Positions 16,169 to 24,371 of a stretch of 47,313 nucleotides of DNA are shown here, piece by piece (the first letter of the stretch is position 1; the number at the start of each line of letters is the position of its first letter). Origin of the DNA: a virus; the IMG/VR virus record IMGVR_UViG_3300046804_001205, positions 1 through 47,313 of that record; one strand, 5' to 3'. Under the pieces are notes generated by a model, which was not told where the DNA came from, searched no databases, and was given only the letters and a program-made list of their open reading frames with translations. A program made the translations under genes and the position numbers.

Positions 16169-16581
16169 TGAACCCATCTATGAAAAATTTTCAATCTGAA
16201 AGCACTGCTTCTGGCGGTCTTTTTGAAGATATTGTAGAAGAAAATCTTGTCATAAACGGTTATACAATTATTTCTACCAATACAAAAATTGATGGAATTG
16301 GTGTAAACGTTGATGTTATAGCAGAAAAAAATGGTGTAGTAGAGTACATTGAAGATAAAGGAGGTAGACCTGGTAAAGGAAAACGTCCTGGCGCTCAACG
16401 TACAGATAATGTAAAAAAAGCTATTTGTAATGGAGCACTTTTAAAATTTAAAAATCCGAGTGCTCGTTACGTTATTTACTTTTCTGCTAAACCAAAAGAA
16501 GGAAACTCTTCAGATGAAATGATTAAAACAGCAATCGCTGCTGGATTTGTTGATGAAGTTCGCTATTTAAATTACAAATAA
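16168..16581 (+). CDS. PD-(D/E)XK nuclease-like hypothetical protein (137 aa)
   Basis: The 137-residue protein has a compact restriction-nuclease-like core: GIGVNVDVIAEKNGVVEYIEDKGG gives Asp49 followed by Glu62-x-Lys64 across a beta hairpin, the PD-(D/E)XK spacing. A helix with FEDIVEENL precedes it, where many members place an early acidic residue. It starts on the last base of gp41, so it belongs to the replication operon, where a repair or junction nuclease would fit. The fold call rests on motif spacing only. Confidence 0.6.
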   Translation: MNPSMKNFQSESTASGGLFEDIVEENLVINGYTIISTNTKIDGIGVNVDVIAEKNGVVEYIEDKGGRPGKGKRPGAQRTDNVKKAICNGALLKFKNPSARYVIYFSAKPKEGNSSDEMIKTAIAAGFVDEVRYLNYK

Positions 16582-16592
16582 AGGATTATAAA

Positions 16593-17009
16593 ATGGAAAC
16601 CGCTAGACACGTTAATTTTGATAAGTACGCAGAGTTTGTGGATGCTGTAACTTCAGATGCATCCAAAGACTTTCTCTCTCTTTCAGATCGTCTTGTCGCA
16701 CTTGATGAGAAAGGTGCTAATATTGAGCGACTCTTGACTGCCGCTGTTGGTATCAATGCTGAAGGTGGTGAGTTTATGGAAATCGTCAAGAAGATGATCT
16801 TTCAAGGTAAACCCTTCAATGAAGATAATCGTGAACACATGATTATTGAACTGGGTGATATTATGTGGTATGTTGCTCAAGCATGTATGGCACTTGAAGT
16901 GACCCTTGATGATGTTGTTGCCCGCAACGTACAAAAACTTCTTAAGCGTTATCCTGAAGGTGCGTTTGATGTTTATTTCTCTGAAAACCGTGCTGCTGAC
17001 GACCGATGA
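16593..17009 (+). CDS. mazG: MazG-like nucleoside triphosphate pyrophosphohydrolase
   Basis: The 138-residue protein shows the MazG all-alpha NTP-PPase motifs: EGGEFMEIVKK supplies the E..E metal ligands and ELGDIMWYVAQ the later ExxD pair. Cyanophages commonly carry mazG, proposed to hydrolyse non-canonical or alarmone-type nucleotides and to recycle host nucleotides. A short AAAGGA ribosome binding site precedes the ATG at 16593. The stop overlaps the next start (ATGA). Confidence 0.85.
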   Translation: METARHVNFDKYAEFVDAVTSDASKDFLSLSDRLVALDEKGANIERLLTAAVGINAEGGEFMEIVKKMIFQGKPFNEDNREHMIIELGDIMWYVAQACMALEVTLDDVVARNVQKLLKRYPEGAFDVYFSENRAADDR

Positions 17010-17185
17010 CTAAACAAAAACAAGTGACAATTAAAATGGACGTTCGATCTGCTGCCGCAGTTCGTCAAGTTCTATTTGATGCCCAAAAAGGATATGGTCT
17101 TGAACATACCCCCGAGCGCATCGTTGACATCCGTTCGGTAATTCAAGACATTGACGATAATATTGGATCTGTATTAGGAGTCTGA
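17006..17185 (+). CDS. small hypothetical protein (59 aa)
   Basis: A 59-residue ORF starts in the mazG stop (ATGA) and ends overlapping the following ATG. The product is basic at its N terminus (MTKQKQVTIKMDVR), then helical (SAAAVRQVLFDAQKGYG, RIVDIRSVIQDIDDNI). The coupling on both sides and the resemblance to small cyanophage proteins at this locus support it as real. Function unknown. Confidence 0.65.
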   Translation: MTKQKQVTIKMDVRSAAAVRQVLFDAQKGYGLEHTPERIVDIRSVIQDIDDNIGSVLGV

Positions 17186-17811
17186 TGAAAGTCCATAAGT
17201 TCGCACCAGTAACAGTATTTGAAACGGAAATTCCTGGATATGGTAATCTTCTAAAAGATCTATATCGTGGACATTCATTTAATGATGAAACTGGAATGAT
17301 TACTGGTGAACTTAATGGAAAAGTTCTCGTACATAAAGATCCTGCTTTTGCCTCTTTTTTTAAAGAGATAAAATCAAAAGTCAAAGATTATCTTAATGTT
17401 TTTGATTTTCAACATGAACTGTATGATCTAAACATTGTCAAGAGTTGGTACACTGTTTGTGGAACTCAATTCAATGTTCCCAAACATTATCATTCTTGTT
17501 CTCATATTAGTTTTGTTTATTATATTGATGTAAAAGACAATGATCCTTTGTTGTTCTCTATTGAAAATAAAAATGAATGGTTTGGTGATGCGTTTTATTT
17601 TGTAAATAATCGCCACGAACTTAATGGTTTAAATTATGCGGTTCAACCAAAAAATGAAAGTCTTTTAATTTTCCCTGGAAGTCTTAGACATTTTACAGCA
17701 GCAAAAAGAAATTATAAACGAATGTCAATTGCTGGTGATATCCTCTTGACACTTAAAGAAAATATGTTAGACTTTGAATCTGGATTACTTCCAACTAAAT
17801 ATTGGACTTAG
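17185..17811 (+). CDS. putative 2OG-Fe(II) oxygenase (208 aa)
   Basis: A cupin-fold oxygenase of the phage 2OG-Fe(II) type is suggested by KHYHSCSHISFVYYIDV (iron-binding His region) and LLIFPGSLRHFTA followed by KRMSIAGDI, matching the distal His and the Arg that holds 2-oxoglutarate (H...R.S.a.d). Such enzymes are abundant in cyanophages and their substrates are mostly unknown. It overlaps the preceding stop. A promoter for the following tRNAs lies inside its 3' end. Confidence 0.65.
   Translation: MKVHKFAPVTVFETEIPGYGNLLKDLYRGHSFNDETGMITGELNGKVLVHKDPAFASFFKEIKSKVKDYLNVFDFQHELYDLNIVKSWYTVCGTQFNVPKHYHSCSHISFVYYIDVKDNDPLLFSIENKNEWFGDAFYFVNNRHELNGLNYAVQPKNESLLIFPGSLRHFTAAKRNYKRMSIAGDILLTLKENMLDFESGLLPTKYWT
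17746..17773 (+). promoter_or_regulatory. sigma70-like promoter for tRNA-Ala/tRNA-Leu
   Basis: TTGACA (17746-17751), 16 nt, TGtTAGACT (extended -10 at 17768-17773), inside the 3' end of the oxygenase gene and about 40 nt before tRNA-Ala. Confidence 0.55.
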
Positions 17812-17813
17812 TT

Positions 17814-17886
17814 GGGGAATTAGCTCACTTGGTAGAGCGCCTGCTTTGCACGCAGGAGGTAAGGGGTTCGACTCCCCTATTCTCCA
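17814..17886 (+). tRNA. tRNA-Ala (anticodon UGC)
   Basis: 73 nt. GGGGAAT pairs with ATTCTCC (one G-U), D arm AGCTC/GAGC, anticodon stem CCTGC/GCAGG with loop TTTGCAC, T loop TTCGACT. The CCA end is not encoded. Confidence 0.95.
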
Positions 17887-17908
17887 TTCGCTATTCGCAA
17901 ATAGCGAA
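17887..17908. repeat. 9-bp perfect hairpin between two tRNAs
   Basis: TTCGCTATT and AATAGCGAA pair around CGCA, beginning on the base after tRNA-Ala and ending 4 nt before tRNA-Leu. It has no T tract, so it is more likely a processing signal than a terminator. Confidence 0.8.
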
Positions 17909-17912
17909 TACT

Positions 17913-17992
17913 GCCCAAGTGGTGAAATTGGTATACACGCATGACTTAGGATCATGTGCTTCGGCGTGGAGGTTCGAGTCCTCTCTTGGGCA
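17913..17992 (+). tRNA. tRNA-Leu (anticodon UAG)
   Basis: 80 nt. GCCCAAG pairs with CTTGGGC. The anticodon stem CATGA/TCATG has loop CTTAGGA. The long variable arm (class II, GTGCTTCGGCGT) and the T loop TTCGAGT fit. CCA is not encoded. Confidence 0.94.
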
Positions 17993-17995
17993 TTT

Positions 17996-18002
17996 CTAAA
18001 TA
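17996..18002 (+). promoter_or_regulatory. late promoter motif CTAAATA
   Basis: Lies 3 nt after tRNA-Leu and 33 nt before the ATG at 18035. It is the first of the run of late motifs that begins here. Confidence 0.55.
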
Positions 18003-18034
18003 GAATATAAGATATTAAAATACAAAAAGTAGAG

Positions 18035-19426
18035 ATGATAGAACCAAAATCCTTTAAAGATTTGATGATGATTTTGGAAGAAAAGAAGGGTCGTGGTGGT
18101 CCAGACTATAACTACGAAGTTGCTCTTGTCAATCTTTATAATCATTTAATCAAAGCTAACGATAAAGGCAATGTTAGAGGTAAATTGCTTCGTGGTGCGG
18201 TCAGTCGTGGAGATATGGATACTGTAACTGATATTCTTTCTGATGAATTAAACAAAGCAAAAACTGATCCAAAACATCCACTTCATTTTAATAATGCTGA
18301 CAATGAAGGATTTACTGGTAAGGCAGGAAAGACAGAGGAGCATAAAGACGCATATTATAAAGCACTTGAAGATCAGGCATATACCTTTCTAAATGATGCT
18401 CAAAGTAGAGTCGGTAAAAATCTTATATCTCAAGGATATACTGTAAAGAGGCAGGGTGCCGAACAGGCTCCACTATCCAAGACAGGTCAGAAAGCATACG
18501 GTAAAAAAACTGATACATCTAAGCCTGATATTGTATTCCAACATCCAACAAGACCTGAGAGAGTTAATTATGTGAGTTTGAAGAAAGCATCTGGTGCTGT
18601 ATCAGCATCTTCTGGTGCAGAAGAAACCGCAGGAAATTACACTGTAGGAATGAAGGCAGCTTTAAACCTTGCCCTTAAGAGTGGAAGAATCACCAAGGAT
18701 CAAAAGACAGAATTAGAAAAGCAAGCAGGGGAGAAAATTACTCAACTTCGTGATGTGATGTCCAGTAGTAAGGGAATGAGCAAGGAACAACAAAAAGATC
18801 TTCTTCCCAAGATAGACAGTATCCGTAGTGAAATTGAAAAGATGGTTGCCGGAACTGAAAGGGAAACCGGAAAAGAGCAGTTGAGTGGTAAGGGTAAATA
18901 TCAGCAAGGTGTTCATAGTTTCTTGTCTACTGGCCCTGGTGGTGGAAGAAAGCAAAAACCAGAGGAAGTTTCTGGACCTCATCAGAGAGCAAGACTTGGT
19001 AAAGGAACATCTAAAACTGCAGCAGGACCTGTTCAGAGACCAGTGACAATGACTGGTGACATTAAGAAACCTATTACTGGTCAACCATCATCGTTTAGTC
19101 AACAAGAACCCACACAACAATCTCTACAACGCAGAGAACAAATACCTCAATTAGCACAAAGTATAGCAGCAAGAAGAGGGTTTGAAGTTCCAAAAGGAAT
19201 CAGATTACAACACATTGGGAACTTTATCAGAAATCAAGCTGCTCAACAAGCAAGACTTCAGCAGATGAGAGGAGCACAACCTGCTGCTCAACAACCACAA
19301 ACTAGAGAACCTTCTAGACCAGAACCTCAACAATCACAACAGCAAAGACCTCAACCCACCCAACAGCAACAACCAGCACAAACTCAACCGAAGAAAAAAC
19401 CTCAAGGTCAACAACCCCAGATGTGA
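18035..19426 (+). CDS. PD-(D/E)XK-like protein with Gln/Pro-rich tail, possible virion protein (463 aa)
   Basis: The N terminus reads MIEPKSFKDLMMILEE, ending in an LEE site of the kind cut by gp21-type prohead proteases and weakly like a capsid-targeting leader. The middle has SKPDIVFQHP (Asp165) followed by NYVSLKKASGAVS (Lys183-184), the nuclease-type PD...(S/E)xK pattern. From about residue 300 the protein becomes low complexity, and the last 70 residues are nearly all Q, P, R and K. A late motif precedes it. The nuclease fold is an inference from motif spacing. The adjacent gene has the same pattern. Confidence 0.6.
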   Translation: MIEPKSFKDLMMILEEKKGRGGPDYNYEVALVNLYNHLIKANDKGNVRGKLLRGAVSRGDMDTVTDILSDELNKAKTDPKHPLHFNNADNEGFTGKAGKTEEHKDAYYKALEDQAYTFLNDAQSRVGKNLISQGYTVKRQGAEQAPLSKTGQKAYGKKTDTSKPDIVFQHPTRPERVNYVSLKKASGAVSASSGAEETAGNYTVGMKAALNLALKSGRITKDQKTELEKQAGEKITQLRDVMSSSKGMSKEQQKDLLPKIDSIRSEIEKMVAGTERETGKEQLSGKGKYQQGVHSFLSTGPGGGRKQKPEEVSGPHQRARLGKGTSKTAAGPVQRPVTMTGDIKKPITGQPSSFSQQEPTQQSLQRREQIPQLAQSIAARRGFEVPKGIRLQHIGNFIRNQAAQQARLQQMRGAQPAAQQPQTREPSRPEPQQSQQQRPQPTQQQQPAQTQPKKKPQGQQPQM

Positions 19427-19427
19427 A

Positions 19428-19435
19428 AATAAATA
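19428..19435 (+). promoter_or_regulatory. late-like motif AATAAATA
   Basis: Begins 2 nt after the previous stop and 21 nt before the ATG at 19456. Confidence 0.4.
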
Positions 19436-19455
19436 TCTAAAACGACATGTAAAAG

Positions 19456-20994
19456 ATGGCACTTCCTGCTGCAGAAATAATTAATGAAACGATGTGGGTT
19501 GTTTATTATGCCATCTCAAAAAAATCTCCAAAATTTGTTGTGAATGGAATAGAAGTGAATGAAAATTTTTGGGTAAATGCTTTTTCATCTAAAGATAAAT
19601 TATCTGGATCTTTAAAGGCACTAGGTATTTCATCTGACCTTGCTAATTTATCTTATGAAGTTAAAAATATTGATTCAAAGATGACGGAAAAGGATGCTAC
19701 ATCTTACTTTGTAAAAAATAAATGGCATGAGGCACTTAAGTCCCAAATTTCAAAGTTTGTTTCTAATCCAAAATTTTCTTTTATATCTGGACTTAAAATT
19801 GTCAGACAATCTGATTTTTATGATGAAAGTGGGTTAAGTGATTTTCTCAAAAAAGTTTGGAACATATTTAAATTTTCTGGAACTTTTGATAGATGGAATC
19901 CTGCTGATGTTTGGTTTTATAGTTCAAATTCAATTAAAGACATCAAAGACTATCTTAAAGTTTGCTCTGTTTATAAACCAGAAATAAAATCTCTTCCACC
20001 AAGAGTTCAAAAGAATCTTGCTCTTGAAGACATTATTGGATTAAATAAATTATTTGTCAAATTATTTGATGAAAAAAAATTGGTTCCAATTTCATTAAAA
20101 AAATCTACTTTATATAAAGCGGAATATTCTTTTAGAATTGGACTTGTCAATGTTCCTCAAAATGATCTTGGAAGACCAGCACCACCGAAGGTGACTAAAA
20201 AACAAATGCCAATTAAACAAAGTGGATCGTCAGCAATCGTTGGTGGCGCCGCAGGATCTGGTGGAATAAACTTGAAGTATGATATTGAAATAGATCAAGT
20301 TGAATATGATATGAAAGGTAGAAAGAAGTATGTTAGAGAATATGATTATATTGGATATAATGAAAAAGGAAAAACTTTAGGAGTAAAAAAAGAAAGACAA
20401 TTTGAATCTGCTCAAGGCGGATCTCTAGGAATGGATCTAGCAGAGAAGGTATTATATACTGCTTCTGGTAGCAGAGCGATTAAACAAGTCAGAGATCGTA
20501 TTTTTGACCAGTCATTATCACCTGATATTTTGAGTAAAGGTAAAATGATTGGTAAAGATTATCAAGATAAACTTGCTAATGCATTTGATTATATTAGTGA
20601 GATGGCAAGAGAATTGGATCCATCTATAAAAAACGCAAAAATAAAATTTGCTGTTGCCGAATCAAATAATAAATCTTTTGTAAAGGATAAGAACGTATTA
20701 GAAGAAATACAGAATAAACTTGAGATTGCTATGTCAATTGATAAGTCTAATATGTCCGATGAATTGATTTTGGATTTATGGTCTGCTATTACAAGTAAGG
20801 GAATTACTAATAGAAAAGATTATGAAAAGTTGGTTGAAAGAATTGGTAAAGGCAAATTAGAAAAGTCTAGAAAAAAAGGACAAAAACAATTAAGTCAGCA
20901 AGAAGCAGATCTTCAAGCAAAACAGGCATTATCTGCTACAATAGTTGGAGACAAAACAAAAATTCCTGGATCTTTTCACGTTAAACTTTATTGA
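19456..20994 (+). CDS. PD-(D/E)XK-like large hypothetical protein (512 aa)
   Basis: Residues 135-216 hold FDRWNPADVWFYS (Asp151) and, after a helical spacer, KKLVPISLKKS (Lys215-216), the order and spacing of PD-(D/E)XK nucleases. WNPADIW is a common form of the metal-Asp motif in phage members. The C-terminal half is lysine-rich and helical (KLANAFDYISEMAREL, KLEIAMSIDKS). It is AT-rich compared with its neighbours. It follows another protein with the same ISLKK-type motif and precedes a capsid-targeted enzyme, so a virion-associated nuclease is possible. No exact family is recognised. Confidence 0.6.
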   Translation: MALPAAEIINETMWVVYYAISKKSPKFVVNGIEVNENFWVNAFSSKDKLSGSLKALGISSDLANLSYEVKNIDSKMTEKDATSYFVKNKWHEALKSQISKFVSNPKFSFISGLKIVRQSDFYDESGLSDFLKKVWNIFKFSGTFDRWNPADVWFYSSNSIKDIKDYLKVCSVYKPEIKSLPPRVQKNLALEDIIGLNKLFVKLFDEKKLVPISLKKSTLYKAEYSFRIGLVNVPQNDLGRPAPPKVTKKQMPIKQSGSSAIVGGAAGSGGINLKYDIEIDQVEYDMKGRKKYVREYDYIGYNEKGKTLGVKKERQFESAQGGSLGMDLAEKVLYTASGSRAIKQVRDRIFDQSLSPDILSKGKMIGKDYQDKLANAFDYISEMARELDPSIKNAKIKFAVAESNNKSFVKDKNVLEEIQNKLEIAMSIDKSNMSDELILDLWSAITSKGITNRKDYEKLVERIGKGKLEKSRKKGQKQLSQQEADLQAKQALSATIVGDKTKIPGSFHVKLY

Positions 20995-20996
20995 TT

Positions 20997-21227
20997 ATGA
21001 ATCCCCAAATATTAGAATTGATTCAGTCATTTGAAACTGATGCCGTTACACCTAGAAAAAAGTATAATGATTTTCTCGCCCATGTTTACTATGTGTTTGA
21101 CAAAAGGATTTCATTGTGTAAGGCAAACGCAGCGATGAATAAATATAAAAAGATGAGGATGAGTATTTTGCGATACATAGTCGCAAACGAAAGAGCAATA
21201 ACGACTGAAATCTGTAAAAATAAGTAA
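20997..21227 (+). CDS. small basic helical hypothetical protein (76 aa)
   Basis: The ATG at 20997 follows the previous stop by 2 nt, and the TAA overlaps the next ATG by one base. The product is helical and basic (RKKYNDFLAHVYYVFDKR, NKYKKMRMSILRYIV). No motif is recognised. The tight coupling to both neighbours suggests it works with the late block 18035-24065. Confidence 0.6.
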   Translation: MNPQILELIQSFETDAVTPRKKYNDFLAHVYYVFDKRISLCKANAAMNKYKKMRMSILRYIVANERAITTEICKNK

Positions 21228-22519
21228 TGAAGAATTTTTTCCAATTTTTATCTGAGGCATCTGCTTCACTTGCCGTCCAACAAGCCCAACGTATGGGACT
21301 TGTTGGAGATGGTCATGGTGGGTGGTATGATAAAAGAACTGGGGAGTTTGTTGCCAAAACTGAAAAGGGGCAATTAAAGTTTTATAATAAGCGCCAGAGA
21401 ATTGGTCAACAGGATCCACGTCAGTCGGATAAAGAAAAAAGATTATCTCAAACAACGACAGAACCAGCACCTCAACAAGAACCACAGGCACAACAACCAA
21501 CAGAAATGGTTCCGCCCGAAGTTGAAAAGACAAAAGGAACTCTAACGATTGCTTTTGGTCGTTTCAATCCACCTACAACTGGGCACGAAAAACTGTTAGA
21601 TACTGTAGCAACATCTTCTGACGATGGTGACTATATTATTGTACCTTCACGCAGTCAGGATAAGAAAAAGAATCCATTAGATCCTGATACTAAAGTCTCC
21701 GTAATGAGACAGATGTTTCCAAAGCATAGTGAAAAGATTGTTAATGATCCAACAAACCGCACCATCTTTGATGTGCTTAAGAGAGCTCATATGGATGGAT
21801 ATACTAATGTAAGAATTATTGGTGGTGCTGATAGAGTAAAAGAGTTTGAAAATCTCTCTGGAAATTATAATGGCAAACTCTATCAGTTTGATAATATTGA
21901 GGTTCGTTCAGCTGGCGAAAGAGATCCTGATGCTGAAGATAATGTAACAGGGATGTCAGCATCAAAGCAAAGAAAAGCAGCAGCAGAAGGAGATTTCAAA
22001 ACATTCCGTAAGGGTGTTCCTGCTTCAATGAATGATAAACAGGCAAAAGAACTTTATAATACTCTTCGTTCTGCAATGAATATCAAAGAGGGGTGGACTC
22101 TTTGGGAAATTGCTCCTAAGTTTGATTGGTTAAATCTCCGTGAAAATTATATTCAAGAAAAGATTTATAAGATTGGTCAACTCGTAGAAAATCTTAACAC
22201 TGGATTAGTTGGCAAAATTATTCGTCGTGGAACTAATTATTTGATCTGTGTTACTGAAGACAATATTATGTTTAAGTCCTGGATCAAAGATGTTGTAGAA
22301 ACTAAAAATTATCAAGAAGTTCCAATGAAGAATCTTAAAAAACTTGTAGAGGAATCTTCTAATAAAAGTCAAATCACCAAAATTAAAAGGTTCACTGATG
22401 AGTCTGGAGTTCCAGCAAATCAAAGGGAAGTTGGCACGGACGCCTTTAGAGAATATGCGATGAGAATGACAAATACTGCTTATATAAAGAATTTCATAAA
22501 TAGATACAGGAAAAAGTAG
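21227..22519 (+). CDS. nucleotidyltransferase with capsid-targeting-like N terminus (430 aa)
   Basis: The first residues, MKNFFQFLSEASAS, resemble the T4 capsid-targeting leader ending in an [I/L]xE protease site (FLSE). After a Gln/Pro-rich linker (about 60-100), a cytidylyltransferase-like Rossmann domain begins: TIAFGRFNPPTTGHEKLL (107-124, the HxGH-type motif), VRIIGGADRV, and MSASKQRKAA, equivalent to the ISSTxxR motif. This is the NadM/PPAT-type fold. The C-terminal 130 residues are a separate domain. Cyanophage versions are annotated as cytitidyltransferase. The leader suggests the enzyme is packed in the head. Its substrate is unknown. Confidence 0.75.
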   Translation: MKNFFQFLSEASASLAVQQAQRMGLVGDGHGGWYDKRTGEFVAKTEKGQLKFYNKRQRIGQQDPRQSDKEKRLSQTTTEPAPQQEPQAQQPTEMVPPEVEKTKGTLTIAFGRFNPPTTGHEKLLDTVATSSDDGDYIIVPSRSQDKKKNPLDPDTKVSVMRQMFPKHSEKIVNDPTNRTIFDVLKRAHMDGYTNVRIIGGADRVKEFENLSGNYNGKLYQFDNIEVRSAGERDPDAEDNVTGMSASKQRKAAAEGDFKTFRKGVPASMNDKQAKELYNTLRSAMNIKEGWTLWEIAPKFDWLNLRENYIQEKIYKIGQLVENLNTGLVGKIIRRGTNYLICVTEDNIMFKSWIKDVVETKNYQEVPMKNLKKLVEESSNKSQITKIKRFTDESGVPANQREVGTDAFREYAMRMTNTAYIKNFINRYRKK

Positions 22520-22535
22520 CAATTAAATCTTTTAA

Positions 22536-24065
22536 ATGGAAAAACCTACAGGATCTCCTGCTTCTGGAGCAAAAGAGAAAATTGAAAAGCAGGCAAGACA
22601 ACTAGCTTATGACACTCGTTATAAGGTAAGGCAGTCATTGAATAAGGGTACGAAGATGAACCCTGCTCAAGTTTCCAAAGCATATATGGCACAACTTGCC
22701 AAATCTAGTGCTGCTCCAGCGGTCAAGGCAAGAGCAAAGCAAATGCTTCTTGGTGAAGATTTAGTTGATACAAAGAGACTGGCAACTGATACTGTCGTTT
22801 CTGCTCTTTATAAAGTTTTTGTTGAAGGTGTTCAGGAAGAAGTTGTTGTTGAGGAGAATGAGTATCTTCAACAACTCAATGAGATGGAAGAGAAGAAGTA
22901 TAAAATTAGAGTTACCGACAAGAAGACTGGTAATACTTATGTAAGAATGGCAACTCGTGCCAAGATTGCTGAACTTCGTGCAAATCCAAATATTTCATCT
23001 GTTGAGATGACTCAGTATGGTGATGTCTCAAAGAGTGAGAAACTCAAAGGCGCAGCAACCGCAAAAGCAAAATCTGGTAAGGGTCTAGATCCTGTAGGTC
23101 AAGAAGATTCTGATGTTAATAATGATGGTAAAGTTGATAAAACTGATAAGTATCTTAAAAATCGTCGCAACGCAATTGGTAAAGCGATGGCGACTCGTAA
23201 AGAAGATTACAACTGGCAAGACGGTTTTGCTGAACTGATTGAAAAGAAAAAAGAAGAGGAAGGTGAGAAAAAAATCACCGGTGAAGGAGTCAATAATACC
23301 AAACTGATTAAAGTTTTTCCAGATGAGAACTCCGGAATCAAAGAGCAAGTAAGACCTGAACAGCAAATGAATTCGGGTCAACAGAAACCTCAACAAAATG
23401 TATCTGCTATTAATCAAGTATTAACCGCAAAACAGAGAGCAGATGTTGCCCAAAGAGAATTGGCAATGAAGCAAAAAATGGCTGCTCAAAAAGGAGTTAA
23501 TTTAACTTCTTTATCAGCGTCCTATGAGCCAGAAGGTGATCAAATTGATGAAAAGATCACTGCTAAAACTGATATGGGAATGGCAATCAAAGATTTCTAT
23601 GCTTCTAAGTCACCTCAGTTAGCAGGTAGAACCAAAGAAGAAAGAAGAAAGGCTGCGATTGCTGCTGTATTGACTGCTCGCCGTGGCGGTAAGAAACTTG
23701 GTGAAGAGTGTGAGTGTGAAGATGAAAAAGCGCCAAAAATGAAAAAGACTGAGAACGGTGCGGAAGATCCAAGATCAATCCCAACTAAAATTAATCTTGT
23801 AAAAAATAAAATGAGAGCAATGGGCGTGAAAAATCCAATTGTAATGGTTGCCTCTGAAGAACTCGTTTCAGAAGAAGATTATGATAAAATGAAGGATACT
23901 CACCTACAAAGAGGTGGTATGGGAATTCGTGCTTCGCAATCTCCTGCTAAAACTGGAACATCCAAACCAGTTGATCCAAAGAAGTATGCTGAAACCAGTA
24001 AAAAAGCAATGGATCTTGTAAGGCAATCAATTATTGCTAAGCACGGAAAAGGATCTTTAATGTGA
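22536..24065 (+). CDS. large low-complexity structural-type protein (509 aa)
   Basis: A 509-residue hydrophilic protein rich in Lys, Glu, Ala and Gln. It holds several helical blocks, a Lys-rich KYKIRVTDKKTGNTYVRMAT segment, a calcium-loop-like DVNNDGKVDKTDKY (DxNxDGxxD, dockerin/EF-hand type) near 190, and acidic stretches with LVSEED-type potential protease sites. Proteins of this kind are virion components in T4-like cyanophages. It follows the capsid-targeted nucleotidyltransferase by 16 nt. Enzymatic motifs are not seen. Confidence 0.65.
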   Translation: MEKPTGSPASGAKEKIEKQARQLAYDTRYKVRQSLNKGTKMNPAQVSKAYMAQLAKSSAAPAVKARAKQMLLGEDLVDTKRLATDTVVSALYKVFVEGVQEEVVVEENEYLQQLNEMEEKKYKIRVTDKKTGNTYVRMATRAKIAELRANPNISSVEMTQYGDVSKSEKLKGAATAKAKSGKGLDPVGQEDSDVNNDGKVDKTDKYLKNRRNAIGKAMATRKEDYNWQDGFAELIEKKKEEEGEKKITGEGVNNTKLIKVFPDENSGIKEQVRPEQQMNSGQQKPQQNVSAINQVLTAKQRADVAQRELAMKQKMAAQKGVNLTSLSASYEPEGDQIDEKITAKTDMGMAIKDFYASKSPQLAGRTKEERRKAAIAAVLTARRGGKKLGEECECEDEKAPKMKKTENGAEDPRSIPTKINLVKNKMRAMGVKNPIVMVASEELVSEEDYDKMKDTHLQRGGMGIRASQSPAKTGTSKPVDPKKYAETSKKAMDLVRQSIIAKHGKGSLM

Positions 24066-24070
24066 TCTGT

Positions 24071-24077
24071 TTCTAAA
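24071..24077 (+). promoter_or_regulatory. late promoter motif CTAAATA
   Basis: Lies 33 nt before the ATG at 24110. A good GGAGG ribosome binding site follows it. Confidence 0.55.
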
Positions 24078-24109
24078 TAGGACAGGATACTCTTCACACG
24101 GAGGTTATT

Positions 24110-24295
24110 ATGTCCGCAGTAGTCGCATGGTGTCTTGCTAATCAGGCTCTAATCGCAACTGTACTTTTTGCAGTTTCGGAAGCATTGGGAGCAAACCCAA
24201 AGGTCAAATCAAACGGTATTCTTTCACTCATTCTTTTACAAGTTCAAGGACAACTGAAAGCAAAGGGTGCTAAGGATCTCACTCCTGGAGAGTGA
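24110..24295 (+). CDS. small membrane protein, holin-like size (61 aa)
   Basis: The 61-residue protein has an N-terminal hydrophobic helix (about 2-26, VVAWCLANQALIATVLFAVSE), a short NPKVKSNG turn and a second hydrophobic stretch (GILSLILLQVQ) before a charged tail. Size and topology fit a class II holin but also many small membrane proteins. It has its own late motif, a GGAGG ribosome binding site 6-7 nt before the ATG, and a terminator, so it is a single-gene late unit. Confidence 0.65.
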   Translation: MSAVVAWCLANQALIATVLFAVSEALGANPKVKSNGILSLILLQVQGQLKAKGAKDLTPGE

Positions 24296-24303
24296 ATAAT
24301 CAA

Positions 24304-24332
24304 GGAGACCAAATATAAGGTCTCCTTTTTTT
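24304..24332 (+). terminator. rho-independent terminator
   Basis: GGAGACC pairs with GGTCTCC around AAATATAA, followed by seven T. The T run merges into the next late promoter motif. Confidence 0.9.
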
Positions 24333-24339
24333 ATAAATA
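24332..24339 (+). promoter_or_regulatory. late promoter TATAAATA
   Basis: A perfect T4 late consensus directly after the terminator and 32 nt before the structural gene at 24372. Confidence 0.8.
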
Positions 24340-24371
24340 TCTGTATACAAAGAATTTATAGGTAGGGAAAC

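Noticed and set aside
24110-24295. A definite holin call
   Set aside because: Two hydrophobic stretches and small size fit, but the 110-aa protein at 35837 and others fit as well. The sequence does not decide.
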